A stretch of DNA of 64,000 nt. Origin: Anaerolineae bacterium UTCFX2. Its GTDB lineage: Bacteria > Chloroflexota > Anaerolineae > Anaerolineales > UBA4823. Location of the stretch: assembly GCA_002050125.1 (NCBI GenBank), contig MWTA01000046.1:1-64000 (forward strand), given 5' to 3'. The notes under the pieces were generated by a model. It had not been told where the DNA came from. It saw only the letters and a list, made by a program, of their open reading frames with translations, and made no database searches. The position numbers were made by a program, and so were the translations under genes. Below are positions 54,280-63,420 of the stretch, one piece after another (positions within the stretch are counted from its first letter, which is position 1; each line of letters begins with the position of its first letter).

Positions 54280-55581
54280 ATGACGATCACCATTCGGATC
54301 GAAGGACTCAGTAAAGAATACCGGCTCGGTCAGATCAGCGGGGGCACGCTGCGCGAAGACCTCAACCGCTGGTGGGCTCGGGCGCGCGGCCGCCCGGATC
54401 CGACCCTCAAAATCGGTCAGGAAAACCACGGCAACCGCCAGGGCGAGCGCATCTGGGCGCTGCGCGACATCACCTTTGAGGTGGAGCAGGGTAAGGTACT
54501 CGGCATCATCGGGCGCAACGGGGCGGGCAAAAGCACCCTGCTCAAAATATTGTCGCGCATCACTGCGCCGACTTCGGGCGAGGTCAAAATCAAAGGGCGC
54601 GTCGCCAGCCTGCTCGAAGTGGGCACCGGCTTTCATCCAGAACTGACCGGGCGCGAAAACATTTATCTCAACGGCGCCATCCTGGGTATGAGCCAGCGCG
54701 AGATCGACCAAAAATTCGATGAGATCGTCGGTTTTTCGGAAGTCCAGCAGTTCATCGACACGCCTGTCAAGCGGTATTCGAGCGGGATGTACGTGCGTCT
54801 GGCTTTCGCAGTCGCCGCCCATCTGGAACCCGAAATCCTAGTGGTGGACGAGGTCCTGGCGGTGGGCGATGCTGAATTCCAGCGCAAGTGTCTGGGCAAG
54901 ATGAGCGACGTAGCCCGCTCCGGGCGAACCGTTTTGTTTGTCAGCCACAACATGTCGGCTGTGGCGCGCTTGACTGAAGAGACCATTGTCTTGAACGAGG
55001 GACGGCTCGTGCTATACGACCAGACCCCGCGCGCCATCGATTATTACATGTCATCCGGTTTCGCCCAGTTAGGAGAGCGCCGCTGGCAGGCAGGCGAAAT
55101 CCCGGCTTCAGCCGCGCCGTTCCGTCCGCTCCAACTGCGCCTTTGCAACGCCCGCGGTCAGGTCTCCGAAAGCGTGCGTTCTACCGAACCATTGCTGATT
55201 GAATTTCACTACCGCCTGGATGCCCCCATCACCGGTTTGCGGGTAGGGCTCTATCTGCAGACTGCCCGCGGCGAGACAGTGCTGACCTCATTTGATACCG
55301 ACGATGCGGCGCAGTTCGAGACATACCGCAACCGCCAGGCGGGGGAATATGTCAGCCGCTGCGAGATTCCGGCGGATTTCCTCAACGAGGGGCGCTATGT
55401 GTTGGGTGTGAACGCCAGTTCTTACCGGGTGCGGCGGTATTTCCAGGACGAGCAAGCCCTTTCATTCAACGTCGATGCCACCGGTGCGCCCGGTTCACAG
55501 TGGACCGAAGCGCGTCTGGGGCTGGTCCGCCCCAGACTCAGTTGGGAGATCGCCAATCAGGGGGTCCGCAGCGATGCTTAA
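54280..55581 (+). CDS. ABC exporter ATPase (Wzt-type) with C-terminal carbohydrate-binding-like domain
   Basis: 433 residues. Walker A GRNGAGKST (78-86), signature YSSGM (166-170) and Walker B ILVVDEV. The N-terminal ATPase is that of Wzt/TagH, with the LREDLNRWW insertion before the P-loop. Residues 270-433 are a beta-rich domain like Wzt-C, which binds the modified end of the glycan and gates export. The next gene starts 8 nt inside its end. Confidence 0.92.
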   Translation: MTITIRIEGLSKEYRLGQISGGTLREDLNRWWARARGRPDPTLKIGQENHGNRQGERIWALRDITFEVEQGKVLGIIGRNGAGKSTLLKILSRITAPTSGEVKIKGRVASLLEVGTGFHPELTGRENIYLNGAILGMSQREIDQKFDEIVGFSEVQQFIDTPVKRYSSGMYVRLAFAVAAHLEPEILVVDEVLAVGDAEFQRKCLGKMSDVARSGRTVLFVSHNMSAVARLTEETIVLNEGRLVLYDQTPRAIDYYMSSGFAQLGERRWQAGEIPASAAPFRPLQLRLCNARGQVSESVRSTEPLLIEFHYRLDAPITGLRVGLYLQTARGETVLTSFDTDDAAQFETYRNRQAGEYVSRCEIPADFLNEGRYVLGVNASSYRVRRYFQDEQALSFNVDATGAPGSQWTEARLGLVRPRLSWEIANQGVRSDA

Positions 55582-57226
55582 CCGCCGTCTCGTCAAAAAC
55601 CTGTTAGGTGAGCTGCCCCTCACGGCTGAAATCTACTGGAGGCTGGTTCAGGGCGACCGCCCGGTTGCGCGCAGTTTTTCGCTGCGCCGAACAAAAAAAA
55701 ACCTGCCGGCATGGCGCCTCCAGGCGCAGCAAGCGCTTGCGCTCCACCTTCCCGACCAGCCCGCGCCCAAACGCCTGCTGCTCTTTGCCACGCTGCGCTA
55801 TTGGATCGAACACGCGGCTTTGCTGAGCGTCACGCTTTCCGGGTTGGGTCACAAGGTCACCCTGGGATACCTGCCCTACCCGAGCTTTGACCGCCCGCTG
55901 ACACAATTCGACCTGCGCCGCAATGCCGCTTATGCGCGCAGCGTGTTGAGCGCCGCGGCGCCGCTCTTAGAACCGCTTTCCTTCCTGGATGTCGGGCGGA
56001 CTGCTCCCGCGGCTTTGCCCGCCGCGCTAGCCCAGGCTGTGCATGAAGTCAGTGTGCGCGACACCCAGTACACCTTACAGATCGAGCAAGTTGACACCGA
56101 AGACTTGCACTCGCCGTCCGGTCGGCTGTTTAACCTGCGCCAAAAGCGCAACCTGCAGGCTGCGGCGGCTATGTTGAACTGGTATGGGGCGCTCGCCCCT
56201 GAACTGCGACCGCAAGCACTGCTGGTCCCGAACGGCAGCATCCTTGAGTTAGGCGCAGTCTTTCAAACCGCGCGCTATCTGGGTCTCCCTGCGGTCACTT
56301 ATGAGTTCGGGGAGCAGCGCGGCCGCATCTGGCTGGCGCGCGATAGCGAGGTCATGCTCCAGGAAACCGATGATTTGTGGGAAGCACACCGCAATACGCC
56401 CCTGAACGAATCTCAATGGGAACAGATCCGCGCGCTGTACGTCTCACGTCAAAACGGCCGCCTGTGGGAGAATTTCGCCCGCCTCTGGCAGGGGTTGCCC
56501 AGCCAGGGCGGCGCACAGGTGCGCGCAGAGTTGGGGCTGGATCAGCGCCCGATCGTGCTGCTGGCCGCGAACGTGATTGGGGACAGCCTGACCCTGGGAC
56601 GTCAGGTTTTCAGCCGGGATATGACCGAATGGCTTCAGCGCAGCGTGCAGTTTTTCGCCGGTCACCCAGAGGTTCAATTGGTCGTGCGAATCCACCCGGG
56701 CGAGCGCTATCTCAAAGGACCCTCGGTTGCCCAGGTAGTCAAAGCCGCCCTCCCCGAGCTGCCGCCGCATATTCGTTTGATCGAAGCCACCGCGCCGGTC
56801 AACACCTATGATCTGGTCGAGATCGCCGCGCTGGGTCTGGTGTACACCACCACGGTAGGCATGGAAATGGCGATGAGCGGGCTGCCAGCCATCGTCGGCG
56901 GGCGCACGCATTATCGCGCTAAGGGTTTTACGCTGGACCCGGCGACCTGGCAGGAAAATTTTGCGCTCATCGAGCGCCTCCTGTCTGCGCCCCACGAACA
57001 CCGCCTCAAGAACCAGCAGGTGGAGCTAGCATGGAACTACGCTTACCGCTTCTTCTTCGAATATCCTTGTCCGTTCCCCTGGCACCTGCTCGATTTCTGG
57101 AACGAACTGGACGAATGGTCAGTGGAGCGTGTGCTTGCGCGCCAGGGCAGGGAGGCTTTTGGGGCGACCTTCGAATATCTGATTGGCGAGCCGCGGCCTT
57201 ATTTGCAGCCGGTTGAGGCGCTATGA
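55574..57226 (+). CDS. Capsule-polysaccharide-type transferase (KpsS/KpsC-like)
   Basis: 550 residues. GT-B-like fold: LVVRIHPGE (about 375) and AALGLVYTTTVGMEMAMSGLPAIVGG match the C-terminal half of capsule Kdo-transferase-like (Capsule_synth) proteins. In Gram-negative bacteria these build the glycolipid end of ABC-exported capsules, in line with the wzm-wzt neighbours. The N-terminal 200 residues are not familiar. ATG 55574 overlaps wzt. Confidence 0.7.
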   Translation: MLNRRLVKNLLGELPLTAEIYWRLVQGDRPVARSFSLRRTKKNLPAWRLQAQQALALHLPDQPAPKRLLLFATLRYWIEHAALLSVTLSGLGHKVTLGYLPYPSFDRPLTQFDLRRNAAYARSVLSAAAPLLEPLSFLDVGRTAPAALPAALAQAVHEVSVRDTQYTLQIEQVDTEDLHSPSGRLFNLRQKRNLQAAAAMLNWYGALAPELRPQALLVPNGSILELGAVFQTARYLGLPAVTYEFGEQRGRIWLARDSEVMLQETDDLWEAHRNTPLNESQWEQIRALYVSRQNGRLWENFARLWQGLPSQGGAQVRAELGLDQRPIVLLAANVIGDSLTLGRQVFSRDMTEWLQRSVQFFAGHPEVQLVVRIHPGERYLKGPSVAQVVKAALPELPPHIRLIEATAPVNTYDLVEIAALGLVYTTTVGMEMAMSGLPAIVGGRTHYRAKGFTLDPATWQENFALIERLLSAPHEHRLKNQQVELAWNYAYRFFFEYPCPFPWHLLDFWNELDEWSVERVLARQGREAFGATFEYLIGEPRPYLQPVEAL

Positions 57227-58104
57227 CCCAGGTTAAACAGGAAGTCCGTCAGTTCTACGATGAGATCGGCTGGAAGTTGGTCGGCGAGGACGTGTATCAG
57301 AACGCCCGCTATGAGGACCTGCGCCCCGTCTCGCGCGCATACATCCACAACTGTCACCTGCGCGTCGCCCGTCATCTCCAGCCATCCGGCAGGTTCTTGC
57401 TCGATGCGGGGTCGGGACCGGTGCAGTATCCGGAATACCTCGAGTATTCGCGGGAATATCAATACCGCCTGTGCGTGGATATCTCATTCACCGCCCTGGT
57501 CGAAGCCCGCCGCCGCCTGAACGCCAAAGGGCTCTACGTCGTCGCGGACATCGCCAACCTGCCGTTCAAACCGGACGTGTTCGAAGGTCTTGTCTCGCTG
57601 CATACCATTCACCACCTGCCCGAGAACGAACACCTGGATGCATTCCAGGAGCTCTACCGCGTGCTGGCGCCCAACTGTTCTGCGGTGGTGGTCAACGGCT
57701 GGTCTAGTTCGCAGCTCATGAAAACCTTCGAGCCGCTGGTGCGCTTTGCCTATACCCTGCGCCATCTTCTCTACCGGCTGCGCGGCTATGAAGCGGTTGA
57801 CGATCTGGACGAGACGAACGACGAACGCCCCAAGAAAAAACTTCGCAGAGCCAACGGTGGTGGACCAAAAGGCACCTTCACCAACAAACACGACGCACAA
57901 TGGGTCAGGGCTGAGGTCGGGGCGCTCATGCCGGTGCGCATCCTGGTCTGGCGCAGCGTCACAGTGCGGTTCATGCGCGCCCTGATCCACCCCTGGCTGG
58001 GCGGGCGGCTCTGGCTGCGCCTGCTCTACAGCCTGGAAGAACGCTATCCCGAATACTTCGGCGAAAAAGGCAAGTACGCGCTAATTGTGATTAGAAAGGT
58101 TTAG
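57223..58104 (+). CDS. SAM-dependent methyltransferase (glycan-type)
   Basis: 293 residues. LDAGSGPVQYPEYL (motif I variant), LCVDIS, VADIANLPF and LHTIHHLPENEH are the methyltransferase-11 pattern. In a cluster with Wzt-C, a terminal methyl cap on the chain is a reasonable inference. Its start overlaps the upstream stop by 4 nt. Its 3' end is 3 bp from an AT-rich insertion. Confidence 0.8.
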   Translation: MTQVKQEVRQFYDEIGWKLVGEDVYQNARYEDLRPVSRAYIHNCHLRVARHLQPSGRFLLDAGSGPVQYPEYLEYSREYQYRLCVDISFTALVEARRRLNAKGLYVVADIANLPFKPDVFEGLVSLHTIHHLPENEHLDAFQELYRVLAPNCSAVVVNGWSSSQLMKTFEPLVRFAYTLRHLLYRLRGYEAVDDLDETNDERPKKKLRRANGGGPKGTFTNKHDAQWVRAEVGALMPVRILVWRSVTVRFMRALIHPWLGGRLWLRLLYSLEERYPEYFGEKGKYALIVIRKV

Positions 58105-58107
58105 GAA

Positions 58108-59499
58108 ATGGAGCAAGAATACGTCCAAAATGCCGAATCAGAACTCTCAATAAAAGAACAATTGAGGCTGTTTGCATTTGATATCGATGCCCCAGCTACA
58201 CCACGTCTAATTGAACGCGTTAGCAAAGAACTTAGCACAAAGGAACGATTAGGTATCTTATTGGACGGAGAACTAAATTTTCATGGTGAAAACAGCCGAT
58301 ACGCATCACATGATTTGCATGCTTTCGCAGCAAAATTCCCCCCACAGTTGCCTAGAGCGTTCATCCGTGGGTTAACAAAGCCAAATGATATCATCCTTGA
58401 CCCAATGATGGGTTCAGGAACCACAATCGTGGAATCACATATCGAAGGGCGAATTGGGATTGGTTTGGACATCGACCCATTGGCGCTGCAATTGAGCACT
58501 GTCAAGATAACCCCCTTAGATATCGAACGTCTGCAAAAAGCCGGGGCGTATGTGGTGGATCGGGCTGCAAAAATCCTAGAATTTGAAGATGAGGTGATAG
58601 AAAAGTATCTTGATAGTCAAATGGATGAGTCAACAAAGGAATTCATTAATTATTGGTTTTTACCATCCACTCAAAAAGAACTCACCTCCTTGTATCGTGC
58701 AATTCAAGAAGTCAAAGATAGCACCATAAAACGATTTCTTGAGCTAACCTTTTCATCGATTATCATCACGAAGTCAGGCGGAGTAACAAGGGCGCGTGAT
58801 CTGGCGCATAGTCGTCCCCATTTAGACAAACTGAAGAATCCAAAAAATGCTATCGAACAATTTGCCTACAAACTGCGCAGAAATATCTCCAGCATTTCAG
58901 AACTTAATCGAACCCATTTCATCTCGAACACCATTGGCGGAGATGCTAAGTATATGCCGATTGCGAGCGAGTCCGTGGATTTAATCGTAACATCACCGCC
59001 TTATGCGAACGCAATTGACTATATGCGAGCGCACAAGTTCTTTCTTGTCTGGTCAGGGAATAAGGTTAAAGACTTGGCTGAATTAAGATCGAAATATATC
59101 GGTTCAGAGAAAGTGGGAACATTACAACCCCAATATCTTGGAGATCATTCGGAAAAAATCATTCAACTCCTGGCAGACCGCGATAAGAAGAAAGCCATGA
59201 TACTACGAAAATATCTCGGTGAAATGAAGTCGGTAATTTCTGAAATGCATCGTGTCCTTCGAAAAGACTCGGCTGCAATTATTGTTATTGGCACCTCAAC
59301 TATGCGCGACCTAGATATCGAAACCCATCTTTGTTTGGCTGATATTGCGCAAATTGTCGGTTTTGAACTCGTAAGGATTTCAAAACGGATTCTTGACAGG
59401 AATAAGCGAATGATGCCAGCAAGATTTGGAAAGAAGAAGGAATCAATTATTGAGCAAAGGATTCACGAAGAATATGTGATTGGGTTAATAAAAAACTGA
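58108..59499 (+). CDS. DNA methyltransferase of second restriction-modification pair (alpha-like motif order)
   Basis: 463 residues, AT-rich. YASHDLHAFAAKFPPQLPRAFI is a motif X-like entry; motif I DPMMGSGTT at 98-106; GLDID at about 119; motif IV TSPPY at 295-299. Motif I before IV, with about 190 residues between, is the opposite order to the enzyme at 13.9 kb. N4-cytosine or N6-adenine methylation expected. It begins 3 bp after a GC-rich glycan methyltransferase gene, so the insertion is tight. Confidence 0.85.
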   Translation: MEQEYVQNAESELSIKEQLRLFAFDIDAPATPRLIERVSKELSTKERLGILLDGELNFHGENSRYASHDLHAFAAKFPPQLPRAFIRGLTKPNDIILDPMMGSGTTIVESHIEGRIGIGLDIDPLALQLSTVKITPLDIERLQKAGAYVVDRAAKILEFEDEVIEKYLDSQMDESTKEFINYWFLPSTQKELTSLYRAIQEVKDSTIKRFLELTFSSIIITKSGGVTRARDLAHSRPHLDKLKNPKNAIEQFAYKLRRNISSISELNRTHFISNTIGGDAKYMPIASESVDLIVTSPPYANAIDYMRAHKFFLVWSGNKVKDLAELRSKYIGSEKVGTLQPQYLGDHSEKIIQLLADRDKKKAMILRKYLGEMKSVISEMHRVLRKDSAAIIVIGTSTMRDLDIETHLCLADIAQIVGFELVRISKRILDRNKRMMPARFGKKKESIIEQRIHEEYVIGLIKN

Positions 59500-59518
59500 A
59501 GAAAAATCGGAGCATTCA

Positions 59519-60358
59519 ATGCCAACACGTGAACAAACGAATGAAGAAGCTATCCAACTATTCCATGAGCTCGCTAAGCCAACTCATCTTGAATTATCAA
59601 GCGCGTGGCTGAGAATTTATCAGATTCTTCTATGGTTTGAGCCAGTCAATTGGCTGGGGTACACAATGCTTCCGCATATCATTGATGCCGATAAACTTCG
59701 ACCCAATTCTCCCAGGCAACAATTGAGTTGGTCAAAACCAAAGATATGGCAAAGACGGGCGCAATGGATTAGCGATTATCTTGGAAACGAGTTGGGATGC
59801 GCGATAGAAGAACTCCCAGACAAGACTGATTTGTTGATGAAAAAACCGAACTATCAAGGTCTTCAGAGGCAAAATATTTTAGGGACGGCATTTACCGGCT
59901 TGATAAAGCATGTACTAGAAGCATTTGGAGCGCCAAACATCCATTATGGGAATGAAGTTGAAGGTACGAAAATATTCCCAGGAGTAGCATTCCCTGGAAG
60001 AAGCAGCACACCTCGTATCGACATCCTCGCAGAGCGAGAAGGAACGCCGCTCGCGGTCCTCTCTGCAAAATGGAGTCTCAGACACGACAGGCTCAGCGAT
60101 ATCACAAATGAATGCCCCATATATAAAGCTTCGTATCAACGGATTTTTCGAACCAGTGAAAGACCCCAATTGCGGTATTTTGTAATAACAAATGAATTTG
60201 ACCCTGCAAGGTTGAACAAAATCTTGGACGATACTTGCGCAGATGGGGTTGTCCACGTGCACAAGCCAGCGGTAACTGAGATTTGCCAGTTGGATGGACG
60301 ACTTGATAAACTAATTGATTTAGAAGATTTCGTGAAACAGACTTTCGATTGGCGATGA
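59519..60358 (+). CDS. Putative type II restriction endonuclease
   Basis: 279 residues, AT-rich, 19 bp behind the methyltransferase. RIDILAEREGTPLAVLSAKWS gives D168 and S182-A-K184, a PD-(D/E)xK site with Ser in place of the usual Glu, with E146 as a possible supplement; a similar xSK form is known in the BsaWI group. SLRHDRLSDI follows. Recognition sequence unknown. The call depends on the gene pair as much as on the motif. Confidence 0.6.
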   Translation: MPTREQTNEEAIQLFHELAKPTHLELSSAWLRIYQILLWFEPVNWLGYTMLPHIIDADKLRPNSPRQQLSWSKPKIWQRRAQWISDYLGNELGCAIEELPDKTDLLMKKPNYQGLQRQNILGTAFTGLIKHVLEAFGAPNIHYGNEVEGTKIFPGVAFPGRSSTPRIDILAEREGTPLAVLSAKWSLRHDRLSDITNECPIYKASYQRIFRTSERPQLRYFVITNEFDPARLNKILDDTCADGVVHVHKPAVTEICQLDGRLDKLIDLEDFVKQTFDWR

Positions 60359-60369
60359 GGTAGTCGTAG

Positions 60370-61371
60370 ATGGACTGGAAAAGTAAGGTCGTCCTGGTGA
60401 CCGGCGGAACCGGTTCATTTGGCAAGAAATTCATCGAAATCCTGCTGGCAGAATATCACCCCGCCAAGCTGATCGTCTTCAGCCGCGACGAGCTTAAACA
60501 GCACGAGATGCGCGTTAGCGGTTTTGATGTGCCCAACCTGCGCTATTTCATCGGCGACGTGCGCGACCAGGACCGGCTGCGGCGCGCCATGCACGGGGTC
60601 GATATTGTCATCCACTCAGCCGCCCTCAAACAGGTGCCTGCCTGCGAATACAACCCAATGGAAGCCATCAAGACCAACATCCTGGGGAGCAGCAATGTGA
60701 TCGAGGCCGCCCTGGATGCCGGCGTGGAAAAAGTTATGGCGCTCAGCACCGATAAGGCTGTCAACCCGGTCAACCTGTACGGCGCGACCAAGCTCGCCGC
60801 CGAAAAGCTCTTCGTTCAAAGCAACGCCTACGCCGCCGGTCGGGCAACCCGCTTTAGTTGTGTGCGCTACGGCAACGTGGTCGGCAGCCGCGGCAGCGTG
60901 ATCCCGATTTTCATCAAGCAGCGCGCTAACGGCAAGCTGACCATTACCGACGAGCGCATGACCCGCTTCTGGCTCACGCTCGAACAGGGCGTGCGCTTCG
61001 TAATTCATTGCACCGAGCAGATGCTTGGCGGAGAGGTCTTCGTCCCCAAGATTCCATCCACTCGCATTGTGGACCTGGCGCGCGTGATTGCGCCGCAAGC
61101 CGGGCTGGATGTGATTGGCATCCGGGCGGGTGAAAAGCTCCATGAAGTGCTGATCAACGATGATGAAGCCCGCAGCACTATCGAACTGGAGGATATGTTC
61201 GTCGTCCAGCCTTCCTCAGCCCTGTGGTTTGGTCACGCCTGGCAGGATAAGGGCGTTCCCTTGCCCGACGGCTATCGCTACACCAGCGAAACCAACCCGC
61301 AGTGGCTGACCGAGGCGCAAATTCGCGAGTTTGTCGCGCCGTTCGAGGCGAACAGCGCGGCGGATTTTTGA
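60370..61371 (+). CDS. pseB: UDP-GlcNAc 4,6-dehydratase, PseB-like
   Basis: 333 residues. First step toward pseudaminic-acid-type or deoxy-amino sugars. TGGTGSFGKKF, SRDELKQHEM, LSTDKAVNP with D128/K129 in place of the SDR Ser, the Y137-x3-K141 pair, and VPKIPSTRIVDLARVIAP are all PseB hallmarks. GC-rich again after the insertion; 11 bp after the endonuclease stop. Confidence 0.9.
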   Translation: MDWKSKVVLVTGGTGSFGKKFIEILLAEYHPAKLIVFSRDELKQHEMRVSGFDVPNLRYFIGDVRDQDRLRRAMHGVDIVIHSAALKQVPACEYNPMEAIKTNILGSSNVIEAALDAGVEKVMALSTDKAVNPVNLYGATKLAAEKLFVQSNAYAAGRATRFSCVRYGNVVGSRGSVIPIFIKQRANGKLTITDERMTRFWLTLEQGVRFVIHCTEQMLGGEVFVPKIPSTRIVDLARVIAPQAGLDVIGIRAGEKLHEVLINDDEARSTIELEDMFVVQPSSALWFGHAWQDKGVPLPDGYRYTSETNPQWLTEAQIREFVAPFEANSAADF

Positions 61372-61403
61372 ACGCAACTTAAAAACTTCCTGGAGGACAG
61401 GAC

Positions 61404-62333
61404 GTGCGGAAACGCCGCATCCTGATTACCGGAGCCAGCGGCTTGCTTGGTCTCAATCTGGCTCTCGAAGCCGCCCGCGATTACGAGGTGATTGGTCAAG
61501 TGAACCGTCACCCGCTCAATCCCGGCAGTTTCGAGACCATCCAGACCGACCTGCTGGCTCCCGGGGCAGTGCAGCGCCTGCTGGATCAGACCCAACCCGA
61601 TTGGGTGATCCACTGCGCCGCACAAGCCGTCGTAGACGCCTGCGAGAAAGACCCTGAGCAGGCGCGCCAACTGAATACCGAGGTTCCACGCTTGCTGGCG
61701 CGCGATGTCGCCAGGGGCGGAGCGCGCCTGCTGCACGTCTCCACCGACGCCGTCTTTGATGGGCGGCGCGGCGGATACAGCGAAAACGACCTCCCCAACC
61801 CGCTCAGCGTCTATGCCCGCACCAAGCTGGCTGGCGAGCAGGCGGTAGCCGAGGAAAATCCCCAAGCGCTGATCGCCCGCGTCAACCTGTTTGGCTGGAG
61901 CAACTCCCGCCAGCGCAGCCTGGCGGAGTTCTTCTTCAACCACCTGAGCGCTGGAAAGACCTGTATGGGTTTCACCGACGTATTCTTCTGCCCGATGCTC
62001 GCCAATGACCTGGGCTGGCTGATGCTTGAAATGCTGAACGCCGGTCTGGGCGGCTTATATCACGCGGTGGGGAGCGAGTGCATCAGCAAATACGAGTTCG
62101 GCTGCCGCGTAGCCCGGCAGTTTGGCTTCGCCGAGGCGTTGGTAATCCCCACCTCCGTCCAGGATTCGGGGCTGGCTGCCGCCCGCTCCCCGAACCTGAC
62201 TTTGCGGACTGACAGGCTGAGCCGCGCTTTGGGGCATCCATTGCCGGGGTTATCCACAGGTTTAGAGCGGTTTTGTACGCTTTATCAACAGGGTTATCCA
62301 CAAGAGTTAGCCCAAATGCTGCTCAAGGATTAA
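61404..62333 (+). CDS. RmlD-like sugar reductase
   Basis: 309 residues. ITGASGLLGLNLAL, STDAVFDGRRGGYSENDLPNPLSVYARTKLAGE with Y137-x3-K141 and AVGSECISKYEFG are dTDP-4-dehydrorhamnose-reductase-like. Here it follows PseB, so a keto-deoxyhexosamine is the likelier substrate. Start GTG 61404 with GGAGGA upstream. The 3' end includes three DnaA-box-like 9-mers. Confidence 0.8.
   Translation: MRKRRILITGASGLLGLNLALEAARDYEVIGQVNRHPLNPGSFETIQTDLLAPGAVQRLLDQTQPDWVIHCAAQAVVDACEKDPEQARQLNTEVPRLLARDVARGGARLLHVSTDAVFDGRRGGYSENDLPNPLSVYARTKLAGEQAVAEENPQALIARVNLFGWSNSRQRSLAEFFFNHLSAGKTCMGFTDVFFCPMLANDLGWLMLEMLNAGLGGLYHAVGSECISKYEFGCRVARQFGFAEALVIPTSVQDSGLAAARSPNLTLRTDRLSRALGHPLPGLSTGLERFCTLYQQGYPQELAQMLLKD
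62250..62302 (+). other. Cluster of three DnaA-box-like 9-mers inside a coding region
   Basis: TTATCCACA at 62250-62258 and 62294-62302 (perfect consensus) and TTATCAACA at 62282-62290 (one difference), all on the plus strand. The first uses a TTA leucine codon, rare in these GC-rich genes. Not an origin, given the location within a glycan operon, but a possible DnaA-binding site. Confidence 0.4.
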
Positions 62334-62348
62334 AACGGGAGAAAAAAT

Positions 62349-63413
62349 ATGGAGATCCAGATCGGCAAACGCTTGATTGGCTCAGCCCACCCGACCTACT
62401 TCATCGCCGACATCGCCGCTAACCACGACGGCGACTTGGAACGCGCCCGGATGCTCATCCGCCTTGCCAAAGAAGCCGGGGCAGACGCAGCCAAGTTCCA
62501 GAATTTCCGTGCGCCGCAAATCGTCTCGGATTACGGGTTCCGCAACCTGGGCGGGCAGCTCTCCCACCAGGCTGCCTGGAAGAAGTCGGTTGTGGAAGTC
62601 TATGCCCAGGCTTCCATCCCCTTTGAATGGACCCTGACCCTGAGCGAGGAATGCCGCCGGGTCGGGATCGATTATTTCTCCTCCCCCTACGACTTCGAGT
62701 CAATTGACATGCTCGACCCGTATGTCGAGATGTATAAAGCCGGTTCAGGCGAGATCGATTGGATCGAGGCGCTGGAGCGCATGGCGCGCAAAGACAAGCC
62801 GTTCTTTGTGGCGACCGGCGCTTCCACGATTGGCGAAGTCCAGCAAGCTGTGCACGCCATCCTCAAGCTCAACCGCCAGCTCGTGCTGATGCAGTGTAAC
62901 ACCAACTACACCGCCAGCCCGGACAATTACGACCACTTGCATCTCAACGTGCTCAAGACCTACGCGGTCATGTTCCCTGAGGTGATCCTGGGGCTGTCCG
63001 ACCACACGCACGCCCTTGCCCCGGTGCTTGGCGCGGTTGCCCTGGGCGCCCGCGTGATCGAGCGTCATTTCACCGATAGCAACTTACGCGAAGGTCCCGA
63101 TCACAAGTTTGCCATGAACCCCGAAAGCTGGGCTGACATGGTCGCGGAGACGCGCCTGCTCGAGCGCGCCCTCGGTTCACCCGATAAGACCATCGCCGCC
63201 AACGAGATCGAAACCGCCATCGTCCAACGCCGCTGCTTACGCGCGGCGCGTGAGATCCGCGCCGGCGAGGTCTTCACGCGCGACATGATCGACGTGCTGC
63301 GCCCCGCCACGCCCGGCGCGATCAAACCGAGCGAAATCGAAACCGTGATCGGCGCAACCGCCTTGCGCGACCTGCCCTTCGGCAAGGAACTGCGCTGGAC
63401 CGATCTGGGTTGA
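62349..63413 (+). CDS. NeuB/PseI-like nonulosonic acid synthase
   Basis: 354 residues. Condenses a hexosamine with phosphoenolpyruvate. FIADIAANHDGDLERARMLI, AAKFQ and VIERHFTDS are the TIM-barrel hallmarks; residues about 290-354 form the antifreeze-like SAF domain. With PseB upstream a pseudaminic- or legionaminic-like product is likely; the amino-sugar aminotransferase and acetyltransferase are not in the window. Confidence 0.88.
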   Translation: MEIQIGKRLIGSAHPTYFIADIAANHDGDLERARMLIRLAKEAGADAAKFQNFRAPQIVSDYGFRNLGGQLSHQAAWKKSVVEVYAQASIPFEWTLTLSEECRRVGIDYFSSPYDFESIDMLDPYVEMYKAGSGEIDWIEALERMARKDKPFFVATGASTIGEVQQAVHAILKLNRQLVLMQCNTNYTASPDNYDHLHLNVLKTYAVMFPEVILGLSDHTHALAPVLGAVALGARVIERHFTDSNLREGPDHKFAMNPESWADMVAETRLLERALGSPDKTIAANEIETAIVQRRCLRAAREIRAGEVFTRDMIDVLRPATPGAIKPSEIETVIGATALRDLPFGKELRWTDLG

Positions 63414-63420
63414 CCACTCG

